From: Erpobdella octoculata
Lineage: Eukaryota > Annelida > Clitellata > Hirudinida > Erpobdellidae
Direction of reading: 5' to 3'
Assembly (NCBI GenBank): GCA_963978895.1
Contig: OZ022238.1
Span: 51,251,974 to 51,315,973, forward strand
Length of the DNA stretch: 64,000 nt
The first letter of the stretch is position 1; each line of letters opens with the position of its first letter. The notes below the pieces were generated by a model. That model was not told the DNA's origin. It saw only the letters and a program-made list of their open reading frames with translations, and searched no databases. Made by a program: the position numbers and the translations under genes. Shown here piece by piece: positions 11,701 to 23,148 of the stretch.

Positions 11701-14700
11701 GTACGTCCGATTGGTCGTTTGTGGGTTACTTTTATTACGCCTGATAGGTTGTTATTAGGTCTTTGGTAAGCCAGATTAGATTGGCTGTTGATGAGTCCTT
11801 TAGTTTAGTTGTTATTTTTTATACCTGGTTTCTTGAAGATCTTATCAGCTCAAAGAATTAAACGGCAGAGTTATAAATTATGTTAAGCAGCAGGATTAAA
11901 ATATTTCAGTCATAAGTGTTCTGGAATGGTTCGTATAGCTTCGGAATAGTCGCCTCACCTGACATTGTTGTGTAAATATTACTTCACCACTGATGTTGAG
12001 TGCATCTAAATATATACATATATAAGGCAATGTGTGCGTTTGTGTGTGTGTTCGCATATCACATTCAAACCGCTGGAGCAATTTGAACGAAATTTTGCTT
12101 GTAGGTAGTCTTCATCGAGAAGAATGTTTTGAGAAATTAAAAATAAAAATCCGTTTATTATTTTGCGTGTCATCGTCTTTAAACGTTAAAAGAAGCAGAT
12201 AACCTTTTGTAATCTTATTTAAATATGGAAATATTTGTACCTTTATATTTGACAGGGTGAAGCTTATCCAAGGTTACAGGAGGATCAAAACTTGGTTGAG
12301 TTATTTTTTTCATTATGTCTTTAATTATCATTTAATATATTTGTTTGTAATTCTTAAAATTTTATAACATTGTTTGTAGTTTTCTAATATATTTTTATAT
12401 AATTGTTTATAATCTTGTATTATCATTTAGCTTATATGCTCATTCTCTTCTCCTCAGATAAGAGAGGTATTGAAAGAAACAGAGCACAGATATCTTGAAA
12501 GCTTATCAGTAGGAAGGCAGATGATGAAGAAAGCTGTGAAACAGTTTGGAGGTGACACAAAAGTCTTGTCGGGTAAGTTCTCGCTTGTTTTCCGAGTTCG
12601 TGGTCCGCCGGTCTGTTATTACGGTATCCGGACGATCGCAAATAGGACTTGCACACATAGGACTATCCCACATAAATTTTCGCTCATAGGTTTAAGGTTA
12701 AGGTTAGGGTTAGGGTTATCATATGAGTCCCAGTCCTATGTGCGTTCGTCCTATGAGTCACAGTCCTATAGGCGGAATTTTGAATTTGTGACCCACCCTG
12801 GTGTTGAAGGATTGAACATTCTCTTGCTGTTGACTCGTGATTATCCGCTCTGTCTGCAATTCATGGGTATTAAATGTATTAAATATTTCTTTTCCCGTAT
12901 TTGCACGGGTTGTACGGTATTAAATGTATGAATATTAAATGTATTAAATATTTTTTTCCAATGTAAAATATTCCTGAAAATAATTTAATAGATTTTTTTT
13001 TTCAAGCATGTCCAGTCAAGTTAATTGGTTTAAATATGGTCTATAGCTCGTGCTATAGACATCAATGCCGTTAAATAATGTAATTTGATAAAAAAAAATA
13101 GTTATTAAATATATATTTACATAATTAATTATTATTTGTTTTAATTAAATTATTACATATTTAAGAATTATTTTAAACTTTAAATTATTTACGAAGGTGA
13201 ACAGATAATGATGTTACAAGAAGGCAAGTTTGGAAAGGCGGTGTCGTTTGACATCGTGTCGCTGCTGGCCAACGAATTTGACATAAGTCTCGATGAGAGA
13301 GATTACGAAAATGTCACCAGAAAAGTAGGCCACGTTTTTTGAGACATTTAATAAAATTAGGTCGATATTTTTGAGACATTCATTAAAATTAGGTCGATAT
13401 TTTTGAGACATTCATTAAAATTAGGTCGATATTTTTGAGATATTTATTATATATAAAAATAGGTCTTTTTTTAATAATTTATCTAACATATAAAAATGTA
13501 CATATGCATGCATCTGTCGCCTGAACCGATTTCATCTAAATTTCGTAGACTTAAGGAGCGTGGTCAGTATAGTACTGCACGGGCAAGGCTGGTCCTTCAT
13601 TTTAGGGTTCTCAAACGGGCCGGGGTTAGGTATTTTAGGCCCGTAAATATGGCCAGGCCACGAAAAAGCACCTCTGCAGTACCAGATGGTGCGTCCGCTT
13701 TGCAAAAATAATCTGCCATCCAGTAAGAAATTTGTCAATCAGCTTTCATAAACAAATATCTACCTAAACTCGATTATACATTCAATTTCAATTAATAATT
13801 TAAATCAAATTACGAATACGCTGCTAGTCGCAACATTTCAAACCCGATTCCTTATTTCGTTACCAAGGAAACTGCCGCTGCCACGGCGACCAGCGAGATG
13901 GACGAGCTGCTCAAGATGAGGCTGGACAGGCACGACATAAGCTATCTAGAATCGCAAAAAATCGAACGAACCGTAGATGCCTTCAAGAATGAATTCTACT
14001 ACTCGCTAGATAAGCAGGATTACGGTTAGTGTTTTGTCCCTCCGTGGTTTTGTTTGTTTTTTTTAAAACTTATGCAGCAAACTTTTACTTTTCTTTGCTA
14101 TGCAGCAATATAGCAAAGAAAAGTAAAAGTAGCAGCGCTTAGCTTCTTACATTACTGCTCCTGATGCAAGCTTTTTTTTTAACGAGACGACGAATAGCCA
14201 GGTTTAGAATCTGAAAACGTAAATTTAAATCTCAGTAACTTTCTGCGTTCATTTGTTTGCTTGTCTGATCTTGCTTTCTTTTCATTATAAGAAATCGATT
14301 TAATTTTCCATCAACGAGCATAAATTTCTGACCGTCACCGATTCTCATCCCGTCTAGAGTTTCCTCCGACCGAAGCCAGCGTCAAAGCTCTCAAAGTCGG
14401 AAACAAGTTCCTGAACGAAGTGCAGAAAGGCACGGAGCACTGCGGGGTCGTGGTCGACGTCACTTCTTTCTACTCCGAGGCCGGGGGGCAGGCGGGCGAC
14501 GTCGGGCGCCTCAGCGTCGTCGTCGCCGACGGTGACGAGAAAGCTGGAAATTCGGTGAGTTGAGTGATGTGGTATATCATGTCTATCAATGATGAAATGA
14601 TGACACTACTATGTATAATATAATATAATTAATATATTAAATATAATGATAATAAATATTATACATCACATATATATATATTGAATATAATAATAATAAA

Positions 14701-17700
14701 TATTATATCACATCTACATATTGAATATAATAATAATCAATGATGAAATGATGACACTACTAGGTATAATATAATATAATTAGTATATTAAATTTAATGA
14801 TAATAAATATTATACATCACATATATATATATTGAATATAATAATAATAAATATTATACATCACACATATATATATATATTGAATATAATAATAATAAAT
14901 ATTATATATCACATCTATTGAGGCGCTGGTGGCAGAGCGGTAGAGCGTTCGCCTGTCGATCGTTAGGTCGGCAGTTCAAACCTCGCCGGTGTCACCAGCG
15001 TAACTCCCTTAAGCAAGGAGTTCACTCGCATTGCTGGTGCTGGTGGCAGAGCGGTAGAGCGTTCGCCTGTCGATCATTAGGTCGGCAGTTCAAGCCTCAC
15101 CGGCGTCACCAGCGTAACTCCCTTAAGCAAGGAGTTGGCGCCTATAAATGGCTGCCTCTGCAAGTACCCTTTCTCGCCTTCGAGCAAGACTTAAGTCTTG
15201 GAAAAGGCGTTGTGAAAGAGAAATAAATCTATATATTGAATATAATAATAATAAATATTATATATCACATCTATATATTGAAAATAATAATAAATATTAT
15301 ACATCACATCTATATATTGAATATAATAATAATAAATATTATATATCACATCTATATATTGAATATAATGATAATAATAATCAATGACGAAATGATGACT
15401 CTTCAGCTGGAAGTTGGAAACGTCGTCGATGTCACGAAGTTTTCGGGATTCGTTCTTCACATTCTCGACGAAACAAAAAGAAATTTGAAGGTCGGAGATA
15501 AAGTCCTTCTCACCGTGGATGAGGTATTTTTACTTGTTTTTTTTATCTTATTTAATAAATTTCGTATTAATAAAAAAAAAAATTAAATTACTGCTTTTAG
15601 TTGAATTGCATCAATTTCACTGTTTTACTTCACGGTCAAAACCATCGTTTCTCTAAACTGGCTGATGGGAAAATAAAAAAAAACAAATTTAATTTAATTC
15701 AATAAAATATTTGAAATAATTATTATTTTTTTAGGATCACAAACTGGGCTGCATGGCCAACCACACGGCTACGCACATCCTCAACCATGCGCTCAACAAG
15801 GTCCTCAAAGGTGTGCGGCAACACGGTTCTTCCATCAAAGATTCTTCGTTCACCTTTGATTTCACGTGCCTCAAGGTGAGCGGATTGGGGTTCGATGTTG
15901 TTGATGAGACAGGATTGGGGTTAGCAGATATGTTACGAGTACTTATGGTTTGAGTACGAGTACCATGGTTGCGAGTACGAGTACAAGTACCATGGTATTG
16001 AGTTATCGAGTACGAGTACTGAGGTCTCGAGTACGAGTACTGAGGTCTCGAGTACGAGTACTGAGGTCTCGAGTACGAGTACTGAGGTCTCGAGTACGAG
16101 TACTGAGGTCTCGAGTACGAGTACTGAGGTCTCGAGTACGAGTACTGAGGTCTCGAGTACGAGTACTGAGGTCTCGAGTACGAGTACTGAGGTCTCGAGT
16201 ACGAGTACTGAGGTCTCGAGTACGAGTACTGAGGTCTCGAGTACGAGTACTGAGGTCTCGAGTACGAGTACTGAGGTCTCGAGTACGAGTACGAGTACAA
16301 AGAATTTTTAGCGAGTACTTTTTAAAGTCAACAAAATAATAGTTTATTTAATATGAGTCAGGATTGGGATTAGATGATTTTTTTGGTGATGAGTCAGGAT
16401 TCGGAAATTTGAGCATGTGGGAAGTTGGTTTTTGTTTGTGTTAGGTTTGGGAGATGTATTTATTTAGAGTGAACGCTAATAACAACCGACACTTTTGTTC
16501 GGTACAGAATTTCAAATCTGCATCTGTCCGTTAGTAGCCTGTTCCCCGAGGAACGTACAGTTACATATATAGTTTCTTGTTTCTGCAGGCCAACGTTACA
16601 TTAGATGACCTGAAAAAGGTCATAAAGATCGCCAGCGAAATCGTCCACTCGGGTCACAAAGTTCATCTCTTCAGGACCCCCCTGCAGAACATCGAAAACT
16701 ATCCGGGCCTCAGAAAGCTAGAAGACGAGGTAGGTGGTTTGTGCCGCTGTTTCGTATTTCCCGGTTCGTCACGTTCCGGACGCGACACGCAGGTAACAGG
16801 TGGTACTCTTAAATCCCACGTAAACTGTGTAAACTGGCTTTGCAGTGTTCAGACCTTCACTGTTGATAGTGGTGGTGATGGTAGTAGTAGTAAACTGTGT
16901 TTTTTGTTATTTTGATTATGCTGATGTTCGTGATTATTATACTTGTTTATTCCTCAAGTCTATATCGTCAGAATTCAATTGCATATATGCTATGCTATGT
17001 TATTATGTGAACTATGGTTACGCAGTTTGTAGCATATAGTTTTTGTTCTATGAATTTATGTACTTAACAATGCAGCTGTTTATAAAATTTGAATCCCAGG
17101 GGAATGAATTTATTTACTTAATAATGCAGGTGATTATAAAATTTGAATTCGGAATAGAAGATATTTTAATATTTTTTCCATCTCAAAGGTGTACTCCAGA
17201 GAAGTCCAAGTTGTTTCGATCGGCTGCTCCTCCGACGAGATATTAAAGAAAAGTCTCGCGTCGCCCGCTCTGCCTCTTTTCCCTGCGTCTCCACCACTTC
17301 CGACGGACGCCCCCGAAGCACCGACAACGGACGACAAACTGATATCGCTCGAGCTGTGCGGCGGAACGTGAGTGTTTAAGAGAAGTATTTGCCCGAAATG
17401 ATTATGACGGCGGCGGTTGTTGCGATGGTGACGGTCATTATTAGTTAAATTATTCCACCCGACAGGCACGTCATGTGTACGAGTCACCTGCACGAGATCG
17501 TCGTGACAAACTTCGAAGGATCGGTCCAGGGTACGAAGAGAATCACGGCCGTTACGAGGGAGGCAGCGAAAGAGGTCGCGGACCGGTTTGAATTTGTCTT
17601 CGATAGATTTTTGGAATTATTGATTCATATTTGCACCTTTTTTTTAAAGTTTTTTAGGAATCAAGTTTATTTATTTCTTACAGAAATATTTTTAATTATT

Positions 17701-20166
17701 AAATAAAATTACAATGGAATTATTAAATAGTAATTATTAAAAGTAATCTTTGTAATAATATTTATAGTAAAATTATTCTCTATTTTCATTTTAATACAGG
17801 CTCTGAAAAATTCTGTAATGATTCAAAACGAACTCAACGAAATAGTGGAAATCAAAGACGCCCAAGAAACCATGAAACGTCTTGCTAAAGTTGCCGGGGT
17901 CAAAATCACTTTATTTATTTTTTATTTTATCGCAAATAATGAGATGATTAGCGTATTAATATTGAGAAAACTACAATTGGGATAGCAGTTTATTTCAAAC
18001 AATATTTAATAATTGGTATAAATATTTTAAAATAATAACTGGTATGGATAATGTGTAATTATAGGTATGATTTAATTATAATTGGCATAAATAATTTTAA
18101 TTGATATTTAATGAAATTTGAAATAACTTCTAAATGTGATATTTAATGAAATTTAAAATAATTTCTAAATGTGATATTAATAATCGATGATAATAATAAT
18201 AAGTTCGATTCAGTAATAATAATTTTTGATTTCCAGTGATTAATTGATATTTAATGAAATTTAAAACAATTTTAACCATGATATTATAATAATAATATTA
18301 AGTATGATTGAATCAATAATAAATTTTGAAAACAAACCAGATGATTTCCAGTGACATTCTGCTTCCGAAACTCGACCGCGAATCCTTCCTCGAGCAGATG
18401 AAGAAGATCAATTTCGGAATCAGTCAGAAGAAGCATTCGATTCTCATTTCTAATCTCTCGCAGGTCATTCGAAAAGTAAGCGTCAAAATTATTTATTAAT
18501 TAATTAGTTTTGATGTGATTTGTAAATAAAAATTGAAATTGTAAAGCTCTTTACGGATGTGATTTTTTACGTAATCTCCCATCTGGGGTGTAAAAACTCC
18601 GGCTTTTCAATATTTATTTAAATTTTTTTTTTTTTTGGAAATTTGCACATTAATCTTTTCCGTAGTTTTCATCCTGTTGGTTATAATAATTCGGCTTTCA
18701 CTTAAAATGCATCTGCACGTTAATTAATTAATTACGGTTTTGATGTGATTTGTAAATAAAAAATTGAAATTGTAAAGCTCTTTACGGATGCGATTTTTTA
18801 CAATGTTACGAAACGTAATCTCCCATCTGGGGTGTAAAAACTCCGGCTTTTCAATATTTATTTGAATTTATTTATTTTATTTTTTTTGGAAATTTGCACA
18901 TTAATCTTTTCCGTAGTTTTCATCCTGTTGGTTATAATAATTCGGCTTCTTTCACTTAAAATGCATCTGCACGTTCAACCGTAACTTTTTCATCATAACA
19001 GGAATTGACACGAAAATGCGACACGAAAAATTCTGACTCTGCCGTCGTAGTTGCCGTGCCGTTTGAAAAGTCACGCGACGTGAGTGTTACGTTTTGTAAT
19101 GAGTGTTACGTTGAAAGTTTGTTACGTGTTATAGTAATGGTTTATTGATAGTTTGTTGGTGATTTGGGTGTTATGTGTTACAATAATGGCTCATTGAAAG
19201 TTTGTTACGTGTTATAAATTAAGGTTCATTTAAAGTTTTCATGTGATGCGAGTGTGACTTGTTGTAATGACGGTTCATTGTGAAATCGTAATGTGACTGA
19301 CGTGAGTGTTACGTTTTGTAATAATGGTTCATTGAAAGTTTGTTTCGTTGAATGGCTGGTCATTTTTCAGTTTGTTTATTAAGTGCTTTCAGCTATTTTC
19401 TGATGAGATGAAATTATAATATACAATTAATCACTCTTTAATTGATATTTTATAAATCATTTAATGTTTCGATGAATATTTTGTGTTTAAAATATTGTTG
19501 GTTTCCAATTTATCTGATATTTTTATCTTTCGCACATTATACCAGAGTTTTAATTTTTGAAGCCAGTTACTTCCATTTTCCATTAGGCTGTCGAATGCAT
19601 CTTGGCGCTCGATCTGCGGCAGCCAACTTTCATACTCTCAGAGTCTAAAACTCCCAACCACATCGGCGTCGTGTTTGTACCCGAGGTGAGATTCCATTTT
19701 TGACCATAGAAAATTTTTAAACAATTTTTTTTATTTTTGTTTCTATGGTGATGCAACGTCGTAAAAATGTTAACGAGTTTCACCTGACATTTTACGAATA
19801 TTTGACGATTAAAAACCGAGGCTTATACAACGACATTATTCAGTGCTACATGTACGAACATTCTTTAAATAATGACATTTTTTTTCTTATTATCGAAATA
19901 GGAAATAAATCCTTAAATAATGACATTTTTTTTCTTATTATCGAAATAAGGGCTTTACACACTTCAAATCGGAAGAGTGGGCGGACCAGGTGTGCAAGAA
20001 GTTCGGCGGACAGCACTCCCATCCGAAGGGGAAACTGTCTAAGCACACGAACGTGAGTGTCATAAGCATCCCACTGAAGGGAGACAGAAAGGAAGAATCA
20101 ACTTTCATACTGAGAATTGCAGAGGAAATTCCCAACCTGAATCATGCTCAATTTGGGTTCCTTTGA
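8747..20166 (+). CDS. AARS2: Alanyl-tRNA synthetase, mitochondrial type
   Basis: Class II synthetase that charges (mitochondrial) tRNA-Ala and edits mischarged Ser/Gly. Exons: 8747-8923, 9180-9368, 9799-9944, 10182-10373, 10598-10801, 11265-11339, 11592-11700, 12256-12294, 12458-12572, 13197-13324, 13868-14024, 14358-14554, 15407-15523, 15735-15875, 16589-16729, 17189-17367, 17466-17574, 17800-17889 (or 17898), 18341-18475, 19002-19079, 19587-19685, 19951-20166. They join in phase to about 1,010 residues; the N-terminal exon is missing. Catalytic core: [25 protein letters not shown] and DTGMGLERL. Editing domain: YSEAGGQ, zinc ligands in HTATH and CGGTH. A C-Ala domain follows. Stretches such as [15 protein letters not shown] and [14 protein letters not shown] favour AARS2 over cytosolic AARS1. 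The acceptor at 19950 is weak. Confidence 0.92.
10846..11190 (+). repeat. 25-bp minisatellite in AARS2 intron
   Basis: About 13 copies of a 25-nt unit containing TTTTGAAAATAGTTTCAA, with few substitutions between copies. It lies between the exons ending at 10,801 and starting at 11,265. Confidence 0.85.
14081..14130. repeat. Perfect 21-bp inverted repeat with 8-nt loop
   Basis: Bases 14,081-14,101 are the exact reverse complement of 14,110-14,130, with an 8-nt spacer. It lies in the AARS2 intron after the exon ending at 14,024. It may be a residual MITE hairpin. Confidence 0.75.
14920..15228 (+). mobile_element. tRNA-derived SINE with duplicated head
   Basis: In an AARS2 intron. The tRNA-like head has box A-like TGGCAGAGCGGTAGAGC and box B-like GGCAGTTCAAACCTC. 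It is followed by a conserved body (ACTCCCTTAAGCAAGGAGTT). Head plus body start occurs twice in tandem (from 14,921 and about 15,040), then the full body ends in AAATAA. A single-headed relative lies at 39,609-39,830. Flanks are AT repeats that share ATCTAT, so a target duplication is uncertain. Confidence 0.75.
16009..16300 (+). repeat. 21-bp minisatellite in AARS2 intron
   Basis: About 13 copies of a 21-nt unit (GAGTACGAGTACTGAGGTCT plus C), almost identical. Because the period is a multiple of three, long frames appear on both strands (YSYSRPQ, RVRVLRS); they are not genes. Confidence 0.9.
18485..18985 (+). repeat. Tandem duplication of about 240 bp in AARS2 intron
   Basis: Two copies of a block containing TTTGATGTGATTTGTAAATA, CATCTGGGGTGTAAAAACTC and ATCCTGTTGGTTATAATAAT. 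The second copy runs up to the acceptor of the exon at 19,002. Copies differ by a few indels. Confidence 0.8.
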
Positions 20167-20473
20167 GATGACGTTGTTGGCTTTTGTTTTGCTTCGATAA
20201 TAATTTTTTGTTTTTCTTTATGATTATTTGTTCTTCATTTCTCCTACGAGGTTTTAAGTTATTTCACAGGTGCTGATATTAACCAATGCAGGTGATAATA
20301 ACCAATTAAAAATTTCATTGGGAACTTCTTCAGACCTTGTTATTGCACTGACTCGTCATTTTTGTGTTGGTAAAATCAATTTTTTTTTTTTTGGTCGTTC
20401 GAACGAAAAACCTGCATCTAACATGCTTGCCTCTCGATGAACATCTTGCATTCTGTCTGAACGGTGCTGACTG

Positions 20474-20479
20474 AATAAA
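20474..20479 (+). promoter_or_regulatory. Candidate polyadenylation signal of AARS2
   Basis: AATAAA 308 nt after the AARS2 stop and before the minus-strand exon at 20,662-20,820. No better plus-strand signal is nearer. Confidence 0.4.
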
Positions 20480-20661
20480 AGATTTATCAACGAGTGAAAT
20501 AGATGATGTAATAATCGGATAAAAATCGCGAAATAGTAAATTTGGCACGAAAATTGCATAGAAGAAGTAAAATATTGTACTATCAGAAAAAAGAAACACT
20601 ACCAAAAAAACCCTACGAACAATATAGGAAAATCAACATAGTTGAGCGTGGAGAATAACTG

Positions 20662-21941
20662 TCATCGTAATAAAATAGAACACGTGTTTAAGTGACATTC
20701 GGTAGTTTCTTTGACTTCTCCCGAACACCGACTCGTCAAATTCAAAGCAATCGGACTCGCTTTCGACGACGGAAAAGTGTTGGCCGGTACAAAACGCCGT
20801 TCCGTTGTCGTATTCGTTTCCTGTGGGAGATTCGGAAGTGCGTAGTTATGAAGTGTGACTGTGAAGTTGTTCTATGAGAAGGTTATATGCTTGTTCTATT
20901 TTCTATGAAAAGGTTATATGATTGTTCTGTTTTCTATGAAAAGGTTATATGATTGTTCTATTTTCTATGAAAAGGTTATATGATTGTTCTATTTTCTAAG
21001 AAAAGGTTATATAATTGTTCTATTTTCTATGAGATGGTTCTATTTTTTATGAGGTTCTATTTTCTATGAGATGGTTCTATTTTTTATGAGGTTCTATTTT
21101 CTATGAGATGGTTCTATTTTTTATGAGGTTCTATTTTCTATGAGATGGTTCTTTTTTTTATGAGGTTTTTCTATTTTCTATGAGAAGTTATAAGATTGTT
21201 CTATAAGAAAGTTGTGAGATTGTTCTATGAGAAAGTTATGAGTTTGTTATCATAATAAGGTTAAGAGATTGTTCTATGCCAAGGTTAGAATCACAGACAC
21301 ATTGAGACAACTTGCCTATGCTCATTCCGTTGAAGAGAGATGACGAACAGTAATCGTAAACTGAGTTGCAGAACGACAGGCAAACATTTGCTTGTCTTAA
21401 ATAATAAAAAATTAACAGATGTATCATTTAAAAAAAAATTCTTGGAGAAATGTGGACTGTAAAGTATGAGATGAACAAATTTTAGTACAGATGTTACACA
21501 CATACAATTAAAACCAGTGCAGTGATTACTACACTACAGTAATGTTTTATTTGGGGGGGGTGTGGGCCACTCACACCATATCCCCAGCACTTGACTTATT
21601 GGTATACTCTATAGTAGATAAAGGGCTATAGTTTGTTAACATACAACTATTACTCTAGATGTAGAATTCTGGATTGTAAACATAAAAACATGTCAACGAA
21701 AAAATAAGCCCACCGTACTTGTTATACCAGAGGTGTTGCATGGGACTACAAAAGTAGCACATGAGATAATTCACGCGATTCCTGCATTCCGTTGAGGCAT
21801 TCAGCAACGGATACATCCCGTCGAAGACCGACGTTACTTCGGTTCTTCTGCAACAAGCGTTGGAAGAGTACCAAGAACAGTTGACCAGGTTGTGCTCTGG
21901 CGCCGATTGTCTCATGACTTTCGTAGTGCCGCTCGTTCGGC
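20662..21941 (-). CDS. Cysteine-rich (folate-receptor-like) protein, partial exons
   Basis: Three candidate minus-strand exons. Exon A (21,941-21,719) has CSWYSSNACC, CRNRVNYLMCYFCSP and ends AA|GTACGG. Exon B (21,395-21,312) follows acceptor TTTAAG, joins in phase (AA+A) and gives ANVCLSFCNSVYDYCSSS. The order CC...C...CxxCSP...CxxxCxxxxxxC is that of the folate receptor/HHIP cysteine-rich domain. Exon C (20,820-20,662) ends with RCSGEVKETTECHLNTC and a stop; it resembles the end of a thrombospondin type-1 repeat, but its phase does not join directly to B, so an exon is missing or C is unrelated. No start or signal peptide found upstream. Probably a secreted protein; it could be a decaying gene. 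Confidence 0.45.
20880..21260 (+). repeat. Tandem repeats of 31 and 37 bp
   Basis: Copies of GGTTATATGATTGTTCTATT followed by units alternating TTCTATTTTCTATGAGATGG and a TTTTTTATGAGG variant. They lie between the candidate minus-strand exons B and C. Confidence 0.8.
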
Positions 21942-22469
21942 CTAATTCAAACAAACACTCGTTTAATAATCAAATATAATTGTAGATATTTTTATATCAA
22001 ATTGATTGATAATGACTAGAAAATACTTAATAGATGTAGAAGTGGATGGTTTTTAACTTGTAAATGCTTAACTTTTTAACTAACTAAAAAAAGTACATGG
22101 GTTGATATCAACATCTCCGTTTTCAGTTTTAACGGAATAGACATTAAAAAATGTAAAAATCAGACTTATACGTATTAAGAAATGGTTTATATAATATAAC
22201 GAAAAATTATCTGGAAAAGATATTGCTGCTGCAACAGGAAATGCCATGTTGCCATGGAAGAATGGAAATTATGCTTGAGTCTTAAACGATATCGAATGTG
22301 ATGAGCGTTAATTATTAGACAATTTTTTACATATGTAATTTTTTTAATAATCATCTATAATGCTTATCATATAAATTGATCATCTTAAACTAATAATAAT
22401 TTTTAAACTTATTATATCTCTAAAACAAAAATATTTCGGTTCCTTAAATCACTTAAAATGTTTTATAGT

Positions 22470-22660
22470 CAACTAGCGGGGTTTTTAGAGGTTTTTTTTA
22501 TCGTTTTTCTCTCGCTCCCGTTTCCTTCCCCGCTCCCGGTGGCTTTCCCGTTCCCGGTCGCTTTCCCGATCCCGGTCGCTTTTTTTGTTCTCGCTTGCTT
22601 TCTCATTCCCGCTCGCTCTTTTGTTTCTGCTCATTTTGTGACCGATCTCAATATTTAATC
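22470..22660 (-). mobile_element. Diverged Helitron fragment (CCCGGTCGCTTT family)
   Basis: ACTAGCGGGG, TTTTTAGAGG, CTCTCGCTCCCG and CCCGGTCGCTTTCCCG arrays match the family at 46,414-47,250 and 53,462-53,760. The terminal hairpin is lost. Confidence 0.6.
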
Positions 22661-22862
22661 CCAAAAACCTTCCTCTATTTATTGACTCTCAACGTTGTGT
22701 GAAATTTTAATCACAAAAACCTTCCTCTATTTATTGACTCTCAACGTTGTGTGAAATTTTAATCACAAAAACCTTCCTCTATTTATTGACTCTCAACGTT
22801 GTGTGAAATTTTAATCACAAAAACCTTCCTCTATTTATTGACTCTCAACGTTGTGAAATTTT
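22657..22862 (+). repeat. 52-bp tandem repeat, four copies
   Basis: Four near-identical copies of a unit containing CCTTCCTCTATTTATTGACT and TCAACGTTGTGTGAAATTTT. It continues the Helitron-like fragment before it; the family at 47,400 and 53,290 has a single related copy. Confidence 0.9.
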
Positions 22863-23148
22863 AATTACGATTGGATGAATGCATAAAGGACATACATACA
22901 GACAGACATACAGTCATTTATCTTTAGACGAACATCAATAAATGAATGGTTACTATATAGTTTCGTCCATATTAATTGGCTTTTGTCAGGGAAGTTAAGT
23001 AATAATAAAGCTCTGTTTGGCCATTTAATAGTAACATTTTGCTTATAATTCTTCATTATTTGTCACCGTTGTTACACAATTGTAGGATCTGCATAACCGG
23101 ATGACTGGATACCGACAAAACAAAACACAGCTAAGATTTCTTTTTAAC

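Noticed and set aside
12470..12931. 153-residue frame
   Set aside because: It is the AARS2 exon 12,458-12,572 read on into the intron.
13496..13735. Small ORFs with GRYFRPVN-like text in an AARS2 intron
   Set aside because: The CCCGTAAATATGG and GGGCC motifs suggest a decayed H2-like Helitron fragment; too diverged to delimit.
15737..16339. YSYSRPQ and RVRVLRS repeat proteins
   Set aside because: 21-bp minisatellite read in frame; part of the frame is the complement of a true AARS2 exon.
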